DNA of 64,000 nt from Psococerastis gibbosa (Eukaryota; Arthropoda; Insecta; Psocodea; Psocidae), in the NCBI GenBank assembly GCA_963971405.1, contig OZ020484.1, positions 53,183,151 to 53,247,150 of the forward strand. Reading direction: 5' to 3'. Below are positions 21,630 to 31,830 of this stretch, one piece after another (position 1 is the first letter of the stretch; each line of letters opens with the position of its first letter). Both the position numbers and the translations under genes were made by a program. Below the pieces are notes generated by a model that made no database searches, was not told the DNA's origin, and saw only the letters and a list, made by a program, of their open reading frames with translations.

Positions 21630-23590
21630 AACTATTTTCAGAATGCGGTCCTCATATCCCCAACATCTCTGTCCCCAAAATGGCCAGGGAACCATCCTCC
21701 ATGTACTTCCCAGATTTAACGCTTATTGAAGTCGACAAGGCCATTAATAAATTGAAAAGAACGAAATCTAGCGGCCATGATGGAATTACAAGTGACCTTA
21801 TTAAAGACTGCAAAGAACCACTGCTCCCTGCACTACATTCACTTTTTAATCTCTCTCTAAAGAAAGGCAAATATCCTTCAAGCCTAAAGCTAAGTAAAAT
21901 AGTCCCCGTTTACAAAGACGGTGATGCAGCCAATACCGAGAACTATAGACCTATACATGTTCAACCTACACTAGGGAAGTTACTCGAATCATGTGTACAA
22001 CTTCGAATACTAAAATATCTCGAAGCCATACAATTCCTTTCGCCAAACCAATTCGGATTTCGAGCTGGGCTTAGTACTGAAACCGCAGCCTTCGAGCTGA
22101 CCAAGGCAATTGTTGAGGGGTTAGAAAATGGAGAAAAGGTTGCCACGGTTCAAATAGACTTAAGTAAATGCTTCGATATAATTAGCCATCGCATTGCAAT
22201 ACAAAAACTAGATTCTATAGGGATTAGGGGTTCTCTCCTAAACTGGTTTCAATCATATTTTTCTAAAAGGAGCCAAGTTGTACAAATATCTAGCCCTGAA
22301 GCTACGGAAATCAGCACCCCTCTTCCCATTGAACATGGCATTTTTCAGGGTAGTGGCTTAGGTCCATTAAGTTACTTAATATTTTCCAATCAACTGTCTA
22401 ATTTAAAAATTAATTCAACAATTATAAGCTTTGCTGATGACATTGGAATTGTTATAAAGGCCCCAAATCAAAAAGAGCTGCAACACCAACTCCGGAATGA
22501 TACAATTGTGGTTATGAACTGGATAGCTGAACACAAGTTAATCCCAAACCTCAACAAAACTAAAGTTATGTACTTAAATTACAAAACAAGAGACGACAAT
22601 TACGACCCTTTAACTCACAGAGGCCATACAATCGAGGTAGTAAACGAATTAACATACCTAGGCGTAACTATTGACTCAAAATTATCTTGGGTACCCCACA
22701 TAACCAACCTGTATAAAAACTTGCGGAGTATCAACTATATGCTATATAACCTGAGCCAATCCCTTCCACAAGCCGCCCTTATTAAGCTATACAAAGCCTG
22801 GTACCAGTCAAAACTATGCTATTGTATGGGGGTTTGGGGAGGTGCAGCCGGTACCCATCTACAGCGCCTACGTACCACACAAAATTTCACAGTTAAAATC
22901 ATAACAAAAACTCCTGTACTAACTCATTCAAACACAGTTTACAAAACACATAATTTACTACCCTTACAACTTCTATACAAAAAACATATACTCCTATTTT
23001 GCCATAAATACATTGCACTTCATACTACACCTCTCAAACCCTTACACTCAGCTGCCACTAGGTCCACAGCGTATCAAGTACTACCACTCCCTAAATGGAG
23101 CAAGACGAACTCGCGGCGCTCACTACTATACCAAGCAGTAACACTATACAATTACACAAATAAACGCACCTACAACAGCGATTCACCAGGAAAAAAAACA
23201 GTACAGGCTTATAAACGTGAAATTGTACTCTGGCTGGAGGGGAAATTATGTCACTTAAACTAACTACGTCTTGTAATTTATTTATTTATTGATTTTTACT
23301 TAGGAATGTATGTCAGTAACAAGGACCATAGTCCGCTTTGTATGTGTAAATTTAAAAAAATGTAATAGAAACCTAAACATTGTATTGCTTAACAAGGACA
23401 ATAGTCCGCTTCTTTTTCTATGTCAATATTTATTAATATTTTTAAATATTAGTTATATAAGTTAAAACTTATATTAGGTATGAAGTGCCACCCTCCCACG
23501 CTTCGGCTTGAGGGGGCACAGATTATTTCACGTTCACATGTTCTTTTTGTTGAGAAATATACGGTTTTTCTATTCTATTCTATTCTATAT
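21630..23590 (+). mobile_element. Non-LTR retrotransposon, 5'-truncated
   Basis: Contains an open RT frame (21680-23263), about 320 bp of 3' UTR, and a terminal (TTCTA)n tail of four to five units at 23567-23588. The same tail type, inverted, closes the element at 39168. The 5' part (ORF1 and endonuclease) is missing. The long intact frame points to a fairly young insertion. Target duplications were not found. Confidence 0.85.
21680..23263 (+). CDS. Non-LTR reverse transcriptase, partial polyprotein
   Basis: 527 codons without a stop. The motifs are in order: SSGHDGITSDLI (about 30-42), VPVYKDGD and ENYRPI (75-92), QFGFRAGLSTETA (122-134), VQIDLSKCFDII (block A, first catalytic Asp, about 157), HGIFQGSGLGPLSYLIF (block B, about 218-234), FADDIGIVI (block C, catalytic FADD, about 252), LNKTKVMYL (block D) and LTYLGVTIDSKLSW (block E, 327-340). 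The C-terminal tail lacks a clear RNase H domain. The first ATG is arbitrary because the frame is open 5' to about 21630. This layout fits Jockey/CR1-group elements. Its open state means it may still make protein, but without an endonuclease it could not insert by itself. Confidence 0.88.
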   Translation: MAREPSSMYFPDLTLIEVDKAINKLKRTKSSGHDGITSDLIKDCKEPLLPALHSLFNLSLKKGKYPSSLKLSKIVPVYKDGDAANTENYRPIHVQPTLGKLLESCVQLRILKYLEAIQFLSPNQFGFRAGLSTETAAFELTKAIVEGLENGEKVATVQIDLSKCFDIISHRIAIQKLDSIGIRGSLLNWFQSYFSKRSQVVQISSPEATEISTPLPIEHGIFQGSGLGPLSYLIFSNQLSNLKINSTIISFADDIGIVIKAPNQKELQHQLRNDTIVVMNWIAEHKLIPNLNKTKVMYLNYKTRDDNYDPLTHRGHTIEVVNELTYLGVTIDSKLSWVPHITNLYKNLRSINYMLYNLSQSLPQAALIKLYKAWYQSKLCYCMGVWGGAAGTHLQRLRTTQNFTVKIITKTPVLTHSNTVYKTHNLLPLQLLYKKHILLFCHKYIALHTTPLKPLHSAATRSTAYQVLPLPKWSKTNSRRSLLYQAVTLYNYTNKRTYNSDSPGKKTVQAYKREIVLWLEGKLCHLN

Positions 23591-23804
23591 TTCGCATACT
23601 CAACTATACCTAAGCCTGTATAGAAGATAAGCAAGATTATCGCCAATAGCTAAGCAAAACTCCGAAGCTGGTGTAAAGACATAGTGCATAGGCCATAGAT
23701 AGAGATCATTCATTCGTTAGCAGGGGCGTCATTATGCGAGTGACAAACTGACAACTGAGTTCTTGCACAGAATGTATTACTGTTACAGATTCTTCAAACC
23801 CAAT

Positions 23805-23960
23805 CCGAGACTATTTGCAAACGAGTCCGAGACTAGCAGGTCTCGGTCTCGCTCGTGTATTATTGGTCTCGAGTCTCGGTCACGAAACCGAGACTTTTAA
23901 GTAGTCTCGATCTCGGAAAAAGTCTCGTTGCGGGACCGAGACCGATACATCATAGAGAGA
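23805..23960. repeat. GAGTCTCGGTCTCG palindromic-motif array
   Basis: Cluster of CGAGAC / GTCTCG words in both orientations (for example GGTCTCGGTCTCG and GTCTCGAGTCTCGG). It parallels the GGTACCGG arrays in spacing and self-complementarity but uses a different word. A hAT subterminal region is possible. Confidence 0.6.
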
Positions 23961-24007
23961 ATCAGGAAGCATAAGACTACACGAGGACGTTTCTAAGCCC
24001 TGAGCAC

Positions 24008-24028
24008 CAAGACAAGACAAGACAAGAC
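24008..24028. repeat. (GACAA) microsatellite
   Basis: Four consecutive AAGAC units. Confidence 0.8.
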
Positions 24029-24074
24029 ATGCAATCAGTGCATCAACCTTATTGATTAAAAATTAAAAATTTAT

Positions 24075-24225
24075 TATTCGGGACCAGGACTTTAGGGACC
24101 GGTACCGGGACTTGATTGGTCCCGATACCGGTCCCGAAATGCGTGGTACCGGTACCGGTCCCGAAATTGGGACTTAAACTTGGTCGGGACCGGTACCGGT
24201 ACTGAGTCCCGGTACCGGGCGAACA
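24075..24225. repeat. GGTACCGGTCCCG palindromic-motif array, second
   Basis: Same words as 20080-20225 (GGTACCGGTACCGGTCCCG, GGGACCGGTACCGG). The two arrays bracket the LINE at 21630-23590 and the GAGTCTCGG array. Confidence 0.6.
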
Positions 24226-24435
24226 CTTAATGAAATGGTGGGGGTGCACGCGCACGCATTTACAAATTACTCTATATTGAGGGCCCTGGGGCCCCGGTCG
24301 GGGATTTTATTAAAAATAAATATAAAAAGAATTGGTTGTCTGTAAGTGGGTCGTAAAGTCGGTTTACGGACGATTGTTCAACGTGGCAACGCCAAAATAA
24401 ACTTAAACTTAATCAACTTAAATAATATATGGCTG

Positions 24436-25255
24436 GAAAGAGAAAGAAATGTGGAAAAGCCCGTAAAAGCCCTTTAGTACTTTGCATTTTTTGTATAGAT
24501 AATAACGCGGCCGAAAGAGGCCTATTTTTGTGGAAAATCCCCCAAAGCCAAACCCCTTGCTTGATCACCACAAATATCACATAGCATGGCCTGAAAGAGG
24601 AAGAATAGACGAAGACATGGCTAGTCTATAATTTAAATTAAGATAGGCCTTCCACATCAGCCCAAAAAATTGCTTTAAACCGGCCCATGCAATTCAAATG
24701 GGATTGCAGGAAATGCGTCATTTTCTTCACAAAGTATGTGTTCCACTCGCGTTTAAGGGGTGAAGGGGTGAATTTGAAAATATTTATTTATACTCATTTG
24801 AAACCTGATTTCATACTGCTTCTAATGATACTTTAAAAATTCATTTTGGCTGAAAATTGCAGGCTGTGGAATATTTCTACTTTATGCATGTAAATTCCAT
24901 AAAACCTGTTTCCGCCGAATTGGTGATGGCTTACCAACTCATCTGAGCCTGAGCAAAGAGACGGATAGTAAAACTGAATATATGTCTCAAAAGAGTAAGA
25001 AAGGTGGAAAAGAACTAAAGTAGTTTGAAGTTTTCAAATTGATATTAACACCCCCAAAAACGCGGCCGAAAAAGGCCTATTTCCTATTAAAATCGGCCAA
25101 TTCGGGCCAAATTTGGGCGCACCTCCTGACGTTTCCACCCCCCAAAGTCGAACCACTTGCCCCATCACGACAAATATGGTATGGCCTGAAAGAGGAAGAA
25201 TAGACGAAGACATGGGTATAATTTAAATTGAGATGGATTCTACATCTGCCCAAAA
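24436..25255 (+). repeat. Diverged tandem duplication, period about 555 bp
   Basis: 24436-24690 and 25005-25255 share, in the same order, AACGCGGCCGAAAGAGGCCT, then GGCCTGAAAGAGGAAGAATA and GACGAAGACATGG, then ATAATTTAAATT and CATC.GCCCAAAAAA. Identity drops between these blocks. No coding frame is kept. It may be two copies of one repeat unit or an internal duplication. Confidence 0.6.
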
Positions 25256-25474
25256 AACCAGCGTTCCCGATCAGCGTTCATGATCCGCGTTACTGACCCG
25301 CGTTGCTGACCCGCGTCACCCATGAAGATCACCATTTTCGTACATGCACCTAGTATTCCAGCCAGCCCTCAACGATTTATTAGATGTTGGCATGTCGAAA
25401 ATCTTGGAATTAATTCGGCTTTACTCATGTTGACAGCAAAGAAAATTAACTGTACTGAACACAGGGGTTCCCAT

Positions 25475-25690
25475 TGGTGGGGATGTTTCGAAAAATAGGC
25501 CTGAAACAGTGGGGATTTACTTATTTTAGTAGAAGAAGAACAAGGGATAAAATCTATATATATAAAAATGAATCCCTATTTCCCTTTGTCAAGGCATCAC
25601 GCGTGAACGTCTGGACCGATTTCACTAATTTTGTTGTTGTTGTGTTTGTTATTGCCAGGTTTATATGAAAGAAAAAAATTTAAAAATGGC
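25475..25690 (+). mobile_element. Possible Helitron-like 5' segment
   Basis: At 25551 the sequence reads ATCTATATATATAAAAATG, followed by CACGCGTGAACGTCTGGACC and GATTTCAC. A diverged second copy (without the TATA part) is at 26318-26450. TCTATATATATAAAA at a TC start is the style of Helitron 5' ends, and a similar start stands at 34305. The 3' hairpin plus CTRR was not identified. The first 50 bp (25475-25530) resemble a GC-palindrome-family unit. Confidence 0.3.
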
Positions 25691-26317
25691 CTTTTTCCCG
25701 AAATCAGAGCCTAATTTTCCCATTTTTGGCCCTTGTACATTGGTTTTCCTACACTGCGGAAGACCCAATAAAAAAAATCCAGAACCACTGTGGCCAAAAT
25801 GGTGAATCTTTGGCCAACTTTCCCCCCAAATCTCCTATCTATGCCATACCTGACTGCTTCTTGATAACTCAAAAAGTATAAACGTGCAGCAATTCGAAAA
25901 AATATCAATTTTCGACGAAAAAAAACGCGTTTTTCGGGGGGAAATATTCGCGTGGAAAAAATAGATTGGAAAAATTTAAAACCACTTTGCTGCTTTCCTC
26001 TATTCTTGCTCTTTACAACTGTATAACCGGGTTTGCCTCTCGACTAGCGGTTTCGCCACAGCTAGGTACATAAGGGGACGTGAAAGTCGATTGCATGAGG
26101 GAATAGGGCATGCATAAAGTTAAAAAATTCCCCAGCCTGCAATTTTTAACCGACATGATAAGTTAATTATATAATCATTAATAATCGTTGAAGGCAGCAT
26201 GAATGGGGGTTTCAAGCGAGTGTGGTTCCATTCTCCCCCTCCCCCCTTAAAATCGGGTCAAACAGGAAATTTCAGTAGATATTCCCGAAAATATTCCCGT
26301 TTTCTATAATTTCGAAA
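25691..26317. other. No recognisable gene
   Basis: Interval between the two related segments, with short A- and C-runs. Possibly the interior of one element. Confidence 0.4.
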
Positions 26318-26450
26318 TGAGTGAATGAGTCCCTATATCCCTAAGTCACGGCATCACGCGTAAACGGCTGGACCGATTTCACAATTTTTTTGCTTTGTTG
26401 TGTTTGTTATTGTCAAGAGAAGGTTCTTATGAAAGAAAGAAATTTAAAAA
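26318..26450 (+). repeat. Second copy of the 25560-25680 segment
   Basis: Shares CATCACGCGTAAACGGCTGG, GACCGATTTCAC, TGTTGTGTTTGTTATTG and TATGAAAGAAAGAAATTTAAA with 25590-25690. Confidence 0.7.
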
Positions 26451-27314
26451 AATGCGCGGAAAATTAGAAAATTCTGGAAATTGAAGTTGAGTCATGCGTA
26501 ATGCCGCCCGCCGCAGACGCAAGACGCTTGTATATTATAATTATTATGGTTTAGGATGTACTGTACGACGCTTAATTATCACGTACCACGTGACCTTCAC
26601 TGAGTAGCCTCCGCAATTTTTGTGAGCTTGCTATTATTAGGTAGGACAAACTGTGAATATTAGCAAACATGGTCACGCTATTATATTGTAGATTGTAGGT
26701 ACATTTAAACAACATTTGTTTTTATTTTTGGTAAATGTCTCCTACTTTTTAAGTAAGTAAGACGGGTTTAAAGCTGGTCGGTCTCACTGTGTGCAGAGCT
26801 TTCTAGCAACATTAAAGAAGACGTAACCGGATTAAGTTGTGAATGGGGACGACGGGGCTAAGCTTAGAGAAAGTGCTTTCATCCCTCCTTTCACCTCGTA
26901 TCTATTTCATCGGCCAGTGTGACCAAGTCGTCTGTACATCTTCCAGGGCCTTGTCTTACAATTAAAGTTGTAGACATGGAATATACGATAGGTATAGATA
27001 TCAAGAGTCCTACTTCCAGGTATACAGCAGAAGTAGTTTGTATTGTATATTTTTATTAAAAAAATAGTCTTTAAATTATATATTTCCCACCAATGTAGGC
27101 ACAGACGTAGGCTAGTGAATAAACGATCGTCTACAAGAAAATTACTTGTATTCCTACTTGAGGAGTCAACGCCTGTCATTGGCTGATGAGCCATTTGACG
27201 CCGTTCCTCAGTACGAGTATATCGGCGATCTATGCTCCAAGCCAACGAGAAACTGGCACAAGCAACATAGTTTAATTTTCTATTTCTACGATAGTATAAG
27301 GATAGTTGTAAGTA
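26451..27314. other. No recognisable gene or element
   Basis: Contains a 163-codon minus-strand frame that is largely the translation of the tandem repeat at 27315-27359 and AT-rich DNA; no motif. Confidence 0.45.
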
Positions 27315-27359
27315 AATGTAGGCTATATAAATGTAGGCTATATAAATGTAGGCTATATA
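27315..27359 (+). repeat. 15 bp tandem repeat, three perfect units
   Basis: Unit AATGTAGGCTATATA repeated three times without a mismatch. Confidence 0.95.
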
Positions 27360-27557
27360 AATAGGAAAGCAAAAAAGAGGAAATACATCATATTCCAAGC
27401 CTCTTAATGCATGTCATCCTAAACAGTTATGCAGTATGCAGTTTCATCTCAGCAACTTTTCATCTCTCTATTAGAAAAATACAACGGGGAAGAATTATTG
27501 GCCGAAAATTCCGACTTAGAATGCCAGTGTGCAAGTTTTTATAACACAATGCTTCAG

Positions 27558-27559
<2 letters not shown>

Positions 27560-27593
<34 letters not shown>
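27560..27593 (+). repeat. (TAA) microsatellite
   Basis: About eleven ATA/TAA units. Confidence 0.95.
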
Positions 27594-27596
<3 letters not shown>

Positions 27597-27729
27597 TTCG
27601 TATATTTTTCTAAAATGATTGGCGTAACAAATTATTTTGTAGGCCCCCTTAACCTGATGGTGTGCGGGGTATACAACCTATGCATTCCACTTGTAAGGAG
27701 GAAGCAAGGTAGCAAGGGCAGGTAACTAC

Positions 27730-28551
27730 AATGGGTGACGGAGGAAGTTACAGCGTCCCGTAGGACAATAACAAACCTCCACTCATCACACACTGCTAAA
27801 CATGCAGACGCCGAAAGCAGACAGATAGTGAAATTTCAACACCTTGCTATTTTCAGACGGCATTTCAAAAAGCCTTATTATTATCTGATAATCGGCAAAA
27901 ATCGATTTGGTCTGTGATAAAGACCTACAAATCATGCCATTATAATAATCTAAACATTTTCTCTCAAAGGCTAGGACGTACACTTGAAACTCCTGCCGAA
28001 ATCGCCAATGAGTTTTTAGAGGTTTTTACTACCCTTCCGCAGCCTCCCTTAATGGCCATTGGTGGTGGGGGTGGTATCCATAATGGCACCAATATCTTGA
28101 CATCTATTTTTCTTCACAAGAAATTTTGTCAATTATTAAATATTTTAAAAAACATTCGTCCAGTGGGCCTGACGGCATACCCACGAAGGTCATAAAACAC
28201 TGTGGTCCGCGCTTCTGTGATAGCATATCGGGCTTAATTAACCTATCATTTTTGGAAGGTAAATTTCCTCAGTGCCTTAAGACAGCGAAAGTTGTGCTGT
28301 TTTTAAGAAAGGCACTAAGTCAGACCCAAAAACTACCGACCCATCTCTATGCTGCCATGTCTCTCAAAAATTTTTGAAGTTGCCATGGCAACTCGGTTGG
28401 TTGAGTTTTGGACAAAGTATACAATGTATTGCAAATTTTATTTTTATATTGTCGATGTTAGTTATCTAAGTTAAATGTTACATTTTAAGGGTTTTTAGTT
28501 TAGATGTAATTGTATTGTATCCAATATAATCATTCATTCATTCATTCATTC
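27730..28551 (+). pseudogene. Internally deleted non-LTR retrotransposon
   Basis: Frames at 27914-28377 give LGRTLETPAEIANEFLEVF (pre-RT linker) and then, after a frameshift, SSSGPDGIPTKVIKHC and LINLSFLEGKFPQCLKTAKV, the first RT blocks. After LPTHLYAAMSLKNF the coding stops and the 3' UTR begins, ending in a (CATT)5 tail at 28531-28550. So the RT palm, including the catalytic blocks, is missing, while both sides of the gap are element sequence. The frame at 27735-27917 belongs to the linker upstream. It is dead as an enzyme source. Confidence 0.75.
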
Positions 28552-28954
28552 AGTGTATTGTAGTATTGTAAACATCTGTCCCTTCTGGACAATGATATTT
28601 TTTCCGTGAACCCAACACTTTAGAATAGAAAATATGGGGATAACGCAGATTAACATACAGGCTATTTTTATAGTAAATTAATAGCACCTACTAATAGTCC
28701 TGATACTATAGTTGGTTTGCTCAAATCTTTATGTTACAGTAAATTTGTTTGTCTATTACATATTTTAAACAGTATATAATGCTTTTCAGATAAGTTCATA
28801 GTACGGTATACCGTACCTATATGAACCAAACTATGAACCAAATCAGTCTTATGTTTAGACTTTTAAGGTACCAGAAACTTCTTAACTTTCAACTGTTAAA
28901 TGGCGCCAAATTCAAATAATCCTGCGCGTAATCAGCCTTATAATAGCGCGTCTG
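28552..28954. other. No recognisable gene
   Basis: AT-rich interval between a LINE tail and the TTAATA motif array. Confidence 0.5.
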
Positions 28955-29105
28955 CCGGTCCTATACTCAATCTTAATATGGTATTAAAATACGGAATTTG
29001 AAAGAAATTGATGTTAATACGGTACGGATGGTTCGTATTAATGTTGAAACGTTAATAAGGGTCGTTCTATGTCAAATTAATATGGTATGGTATTAACATT
29101 TATCA

Positions 29106-29115
29106 CAACATTAAT
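29106..29115. repeat. LINE target-site duplication (pair at 31140-31149)
   Basis: CAACATTAAT occurs immediately on both sides of the LINE 29116-31139. Confidence 0.85.
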
Positions 29116-31139
29116 TCTTCTTCTGTAGTTGCAATCTACCGATTGGTTTGCAGCAAATCTTTCCACCTCCTTCTCCACTCCTCCCTGTCTTGGGCCGTTC
29201 TCTTGAGTTCCAAGTAGGTTCCGCATCTCATATCTTTCTTGAGGTCTTCTGCGTACGCCTTCCTTGGTCGCCCTCTAGCATTGGTACCATCGATTATGGT
29301 GCTTAAGAGTCCTTCCTCTCTGATAAGGTGACCCATCCATTTTGCTTCCGAAATGGAGGCAATTAGGGATCTTTTATCATTTATCCTTTGAAATACCTCT
29401 TCATTCGTTATGTGGTCTCTCCAAGATATTTTCATCATTCTCCTATAGCACCACATTTCGCAAGCCTCCAGCTTCTTTTTGCTTCTTTCGTGTATGCACC
29501 ATGTCTCACAGCCATAAAGCCGTATTCTCCATACTAGTGATTTAAGCAGTCTTTTTCTAACATTTATGTCTATGTTGTTAGCCTCAAATATCTTCGACTA
29601 TTTGTTAAACGCTAGCCGGGCCATTTGAAGTCTGCTGGAGATTTCGGCGCATGATTTTCCATCGTGCGTTATTTTACTGCTAAGGTATGGAAAACTCGTG
29701 ACATTCTGAATGGAAACACCGTCGATTGAAATGTTGGTCTGAGTCTCTTCACTGCTGACAGCCATAATTTTGGTTTTTGCCTTGTTTAGTTTCATGCTGT
29801 ATTCGTTTAGGATGTTTTCATAGCAGTGAGCGCTTCCTGGAGTTTCTCTTCATTTTCTGCGATTAGCGCTATGTCATCCGCGTACCTAATCATGTCAATG
29901 TTTAGGCCATCTTTTATGCCTCTTATGTGCTGAAGAGGCTCTCGCATTTTGTTTAGGGCAAACTGTATGTATATAATGAATAAAAATGGGGAGAGCGAGC
30001 ACCCTTGTCTCACTCCAGATTTAATTTTAGCCCGTCCTTCAGCATTTCCGCACCTGATGACAGCCATATCTTTTCTTTGTAAAGAGCCCAGATGATTCGT
30101 CTATCATTATATTTTAGTCTCGCCTTTTTTAGGATCTTGAACAGTTTATTCCAGGACACTTTGTCAAAGGGTTTTTCCAGGTCTACAAATGCCAAATACG
30201 TAGTTTTGGTTTTCTTTAGTCTTTTCTCCAATGTAGGGCGCCAGGCTAGTATTGCTTCTCTGGTGCCTCTCCCTCTTCTAAAACCAAACTGATGTTCTGT
30301 GAGCTGACTGTCTATGGTATGATCGATTCTCTTAAGTACGATATAGGTTAGAATTTTGGAAGCGTGCGACACCAAGCTGAGGATTCGGTAGTTTTCACAT
30401 TTTGTAGCTCCCTGTTTTTTCGGAAGCGTTACGGTTAGGCATTTCTTAAAGTCATCTGGTATCCTTCCAGTATCATAGGCTGTCTTCACCATTTGATACA
30501 GAGCGGTTTCTGTTGCTTCTCCACAGTTTTTCAGTAGTTCCGCGGGAATTTCATCAATTCCTGGGGCTTTTTTGGTTTTATGTTTTTCCAGTGCATTGTC
30601 AAATTCGCGTCGCATTAATTTATCTCCCCGTTCTCCTTCTCCATCAATTAAGTTATTTTCATCTTCGAGGGTGATCTCATCGCCATTTCCGCAATAGAGA
30701 GCTTCCAGGTATTGTTTCCATATACAACTGACCTGACCATCATCGAATAACATTTTCCCGTTTTCCGCTTGTATTGCTTCACTTTTTCCGCTTCTACTAC
30801 CTAAAAAGTCCTTTACCTTTGCATATCATTGCTCTATGTTTCCGTTTTCCATGCAGCGGTCAATTCCATCACATTGTGCTTGGTAATGTAGTTCTTTGGC
30901 AATTCTCGATTCCCTATTTATCATGTTTCGGAGGGATTTGTATGATCTTTGCCCTTCTTCGCTTCGGTCATTTTTTGTTTCTCGCCTTTGTTTTATGAGT
31001 TGCATTATTTCATCCGCATTCCAGTCACTTTTGGCTTCGGGCCTTGTTTCTCCGATCACTCTTTCTGCAACTTGGCTAACACTGTCTTTTAAAGTTGTCC
31101 ACTCGGAATTTATATCATTTTGACCTTCGGCATGTATAT
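29116..31139 (-). pseudogene. Non-LTR retrotransposon (RTE-like), 5'-truncated, frameshifted
   Basis: Minus-strand element bounded by CAACATTAAT duplications and ending in an AGAAGAAGAA tail. From the 5' side: linker with SEWTTLKDSVSQVAERV and KSDWNADEIMQLIKQRRE (30826-31139); RT N-terminal part KKAPGIDEIPAELLKNC, LPKKQGATKCENYR, EHQFGFRRGRGTREAI and YLAFVDLEKPFDKVSW (30010-30753); then, after a frameshift near 30065, KSGVRQGCSLSPFLF and the catalytic MIRYADDIALI (29807-30067); then, after another shift, MKLNKAKTKIMAVS (29598-29795); then NVRKRLLKSLVWRIRLYGCE and MWCYRRMMKISWRDHITNEE with RWKDLL (29136-29560). The endonuclease is absent. The GCETW/CYRRM/TNEEV tail is common in RTE-like animal elements; the clade call is tentative. 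Confidence 0.85.
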
Positions 31140-31289
31140 CAACATTAATAGGAAGTCTTATTAAGATCAAACAGTAATAAATGACATCTTAATATGGTGT
31201 TAATGTCAACAAATTGACTTTAATAAGAGATTGACTTTAATACCATGCACTTTATATTTATTATTAATTTTTTTTATTATTATTAATTT

Positions 31290-31670
31290 TTAGGCGCGGG
31301 ACTTTATCGAGTATTTGCGCCGGTCGGTGTGTGTGTGCAAAGGTGTTACCTTATTTGGTTCCTGTTGGTAGTTTTGGTTTAGAATGTGTTTGTCTACAGG
31401 TGTGGCATGACTCCGGTCTTGATAAGAAAGCCTGACTTTGCCGTGACCGGCCCATGCTTGTCCCCAATTAAGCTTGGCAGGGTGTGTGGTTTAGGTAACG
31501 AAAATCTGCCCGCTGCGTATATAGGGCATTCGGTAATTATGTGTTCCACTGTTTGAGGCACATCGCACCTGCTGCATGTAGGGGGCTGATCTCCAGACAT
31601 GAAATGTCCATGGGTAATGCGGGTATGCCCTATGTGCAATCGAGCAAGAGCTTGAACTTTGAGCAAGAAC
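31290..31670 (-). pseudogene. Non-LTR retrotransposon, C-terminal stub
   Basis: The 90-codon frame 31394-31666 reads LARLHIGHTRITHGHFMSG, CSRCDVPQTVEHIITECP and YAAGRFSLP. The order 'RL.IGHTR.TH ... C..C ... EHI..ECP.Y' is the C-terminus of R1/I-type LINEs, downstream of RNase H. The 3' side ends in an A/TAA-rich tail (about 31262-31290). It sits in the TTAATA motif array. A 5' truncation has removed the RT. Confidence 0.7.
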
Positions 31671-31830
31671 TTTAATGTGACATTATAAAGTTAAAAATTG
31701 AACTTTAATACTGTATTCGTGTTCGAGATTTCCTTTTAATGCGGTATTAACATTCCGGTTAGCTTAAAGGCATTTATTAACGTTTTTTAAATTATAATGG
31801 CATATTAACCTAAATATTAATAAAAATTTT

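Larger units (their letters stand above)
28955..31830. repeat. TTAATAYGGTATTAA motif array, split by two LINEs
   Basis: Three blocks, 28955-29115, 31140-31270 and about 31671-31830, are rich in variants of TTAATATGGTATTAA, TTAATACGGTACGG and GACTTTAATA. The exact 10 bp duplication at 29106-29115 and 31140-31149 shows that the first two blocks were joined before the LINE inserted. Like the GGTACCGG and GAGTCTCGG arrays, the word is near-palindromic. Origin unknown. Confidence 0.6.

Noticed and set aside
26907-27398. 163-codon minus-strand frame starting near a tandem repeat
   Set aside because: The YIAYIYIAYIYIAYIY start is the 15 bp tandem repeat in translation; no motif follows.
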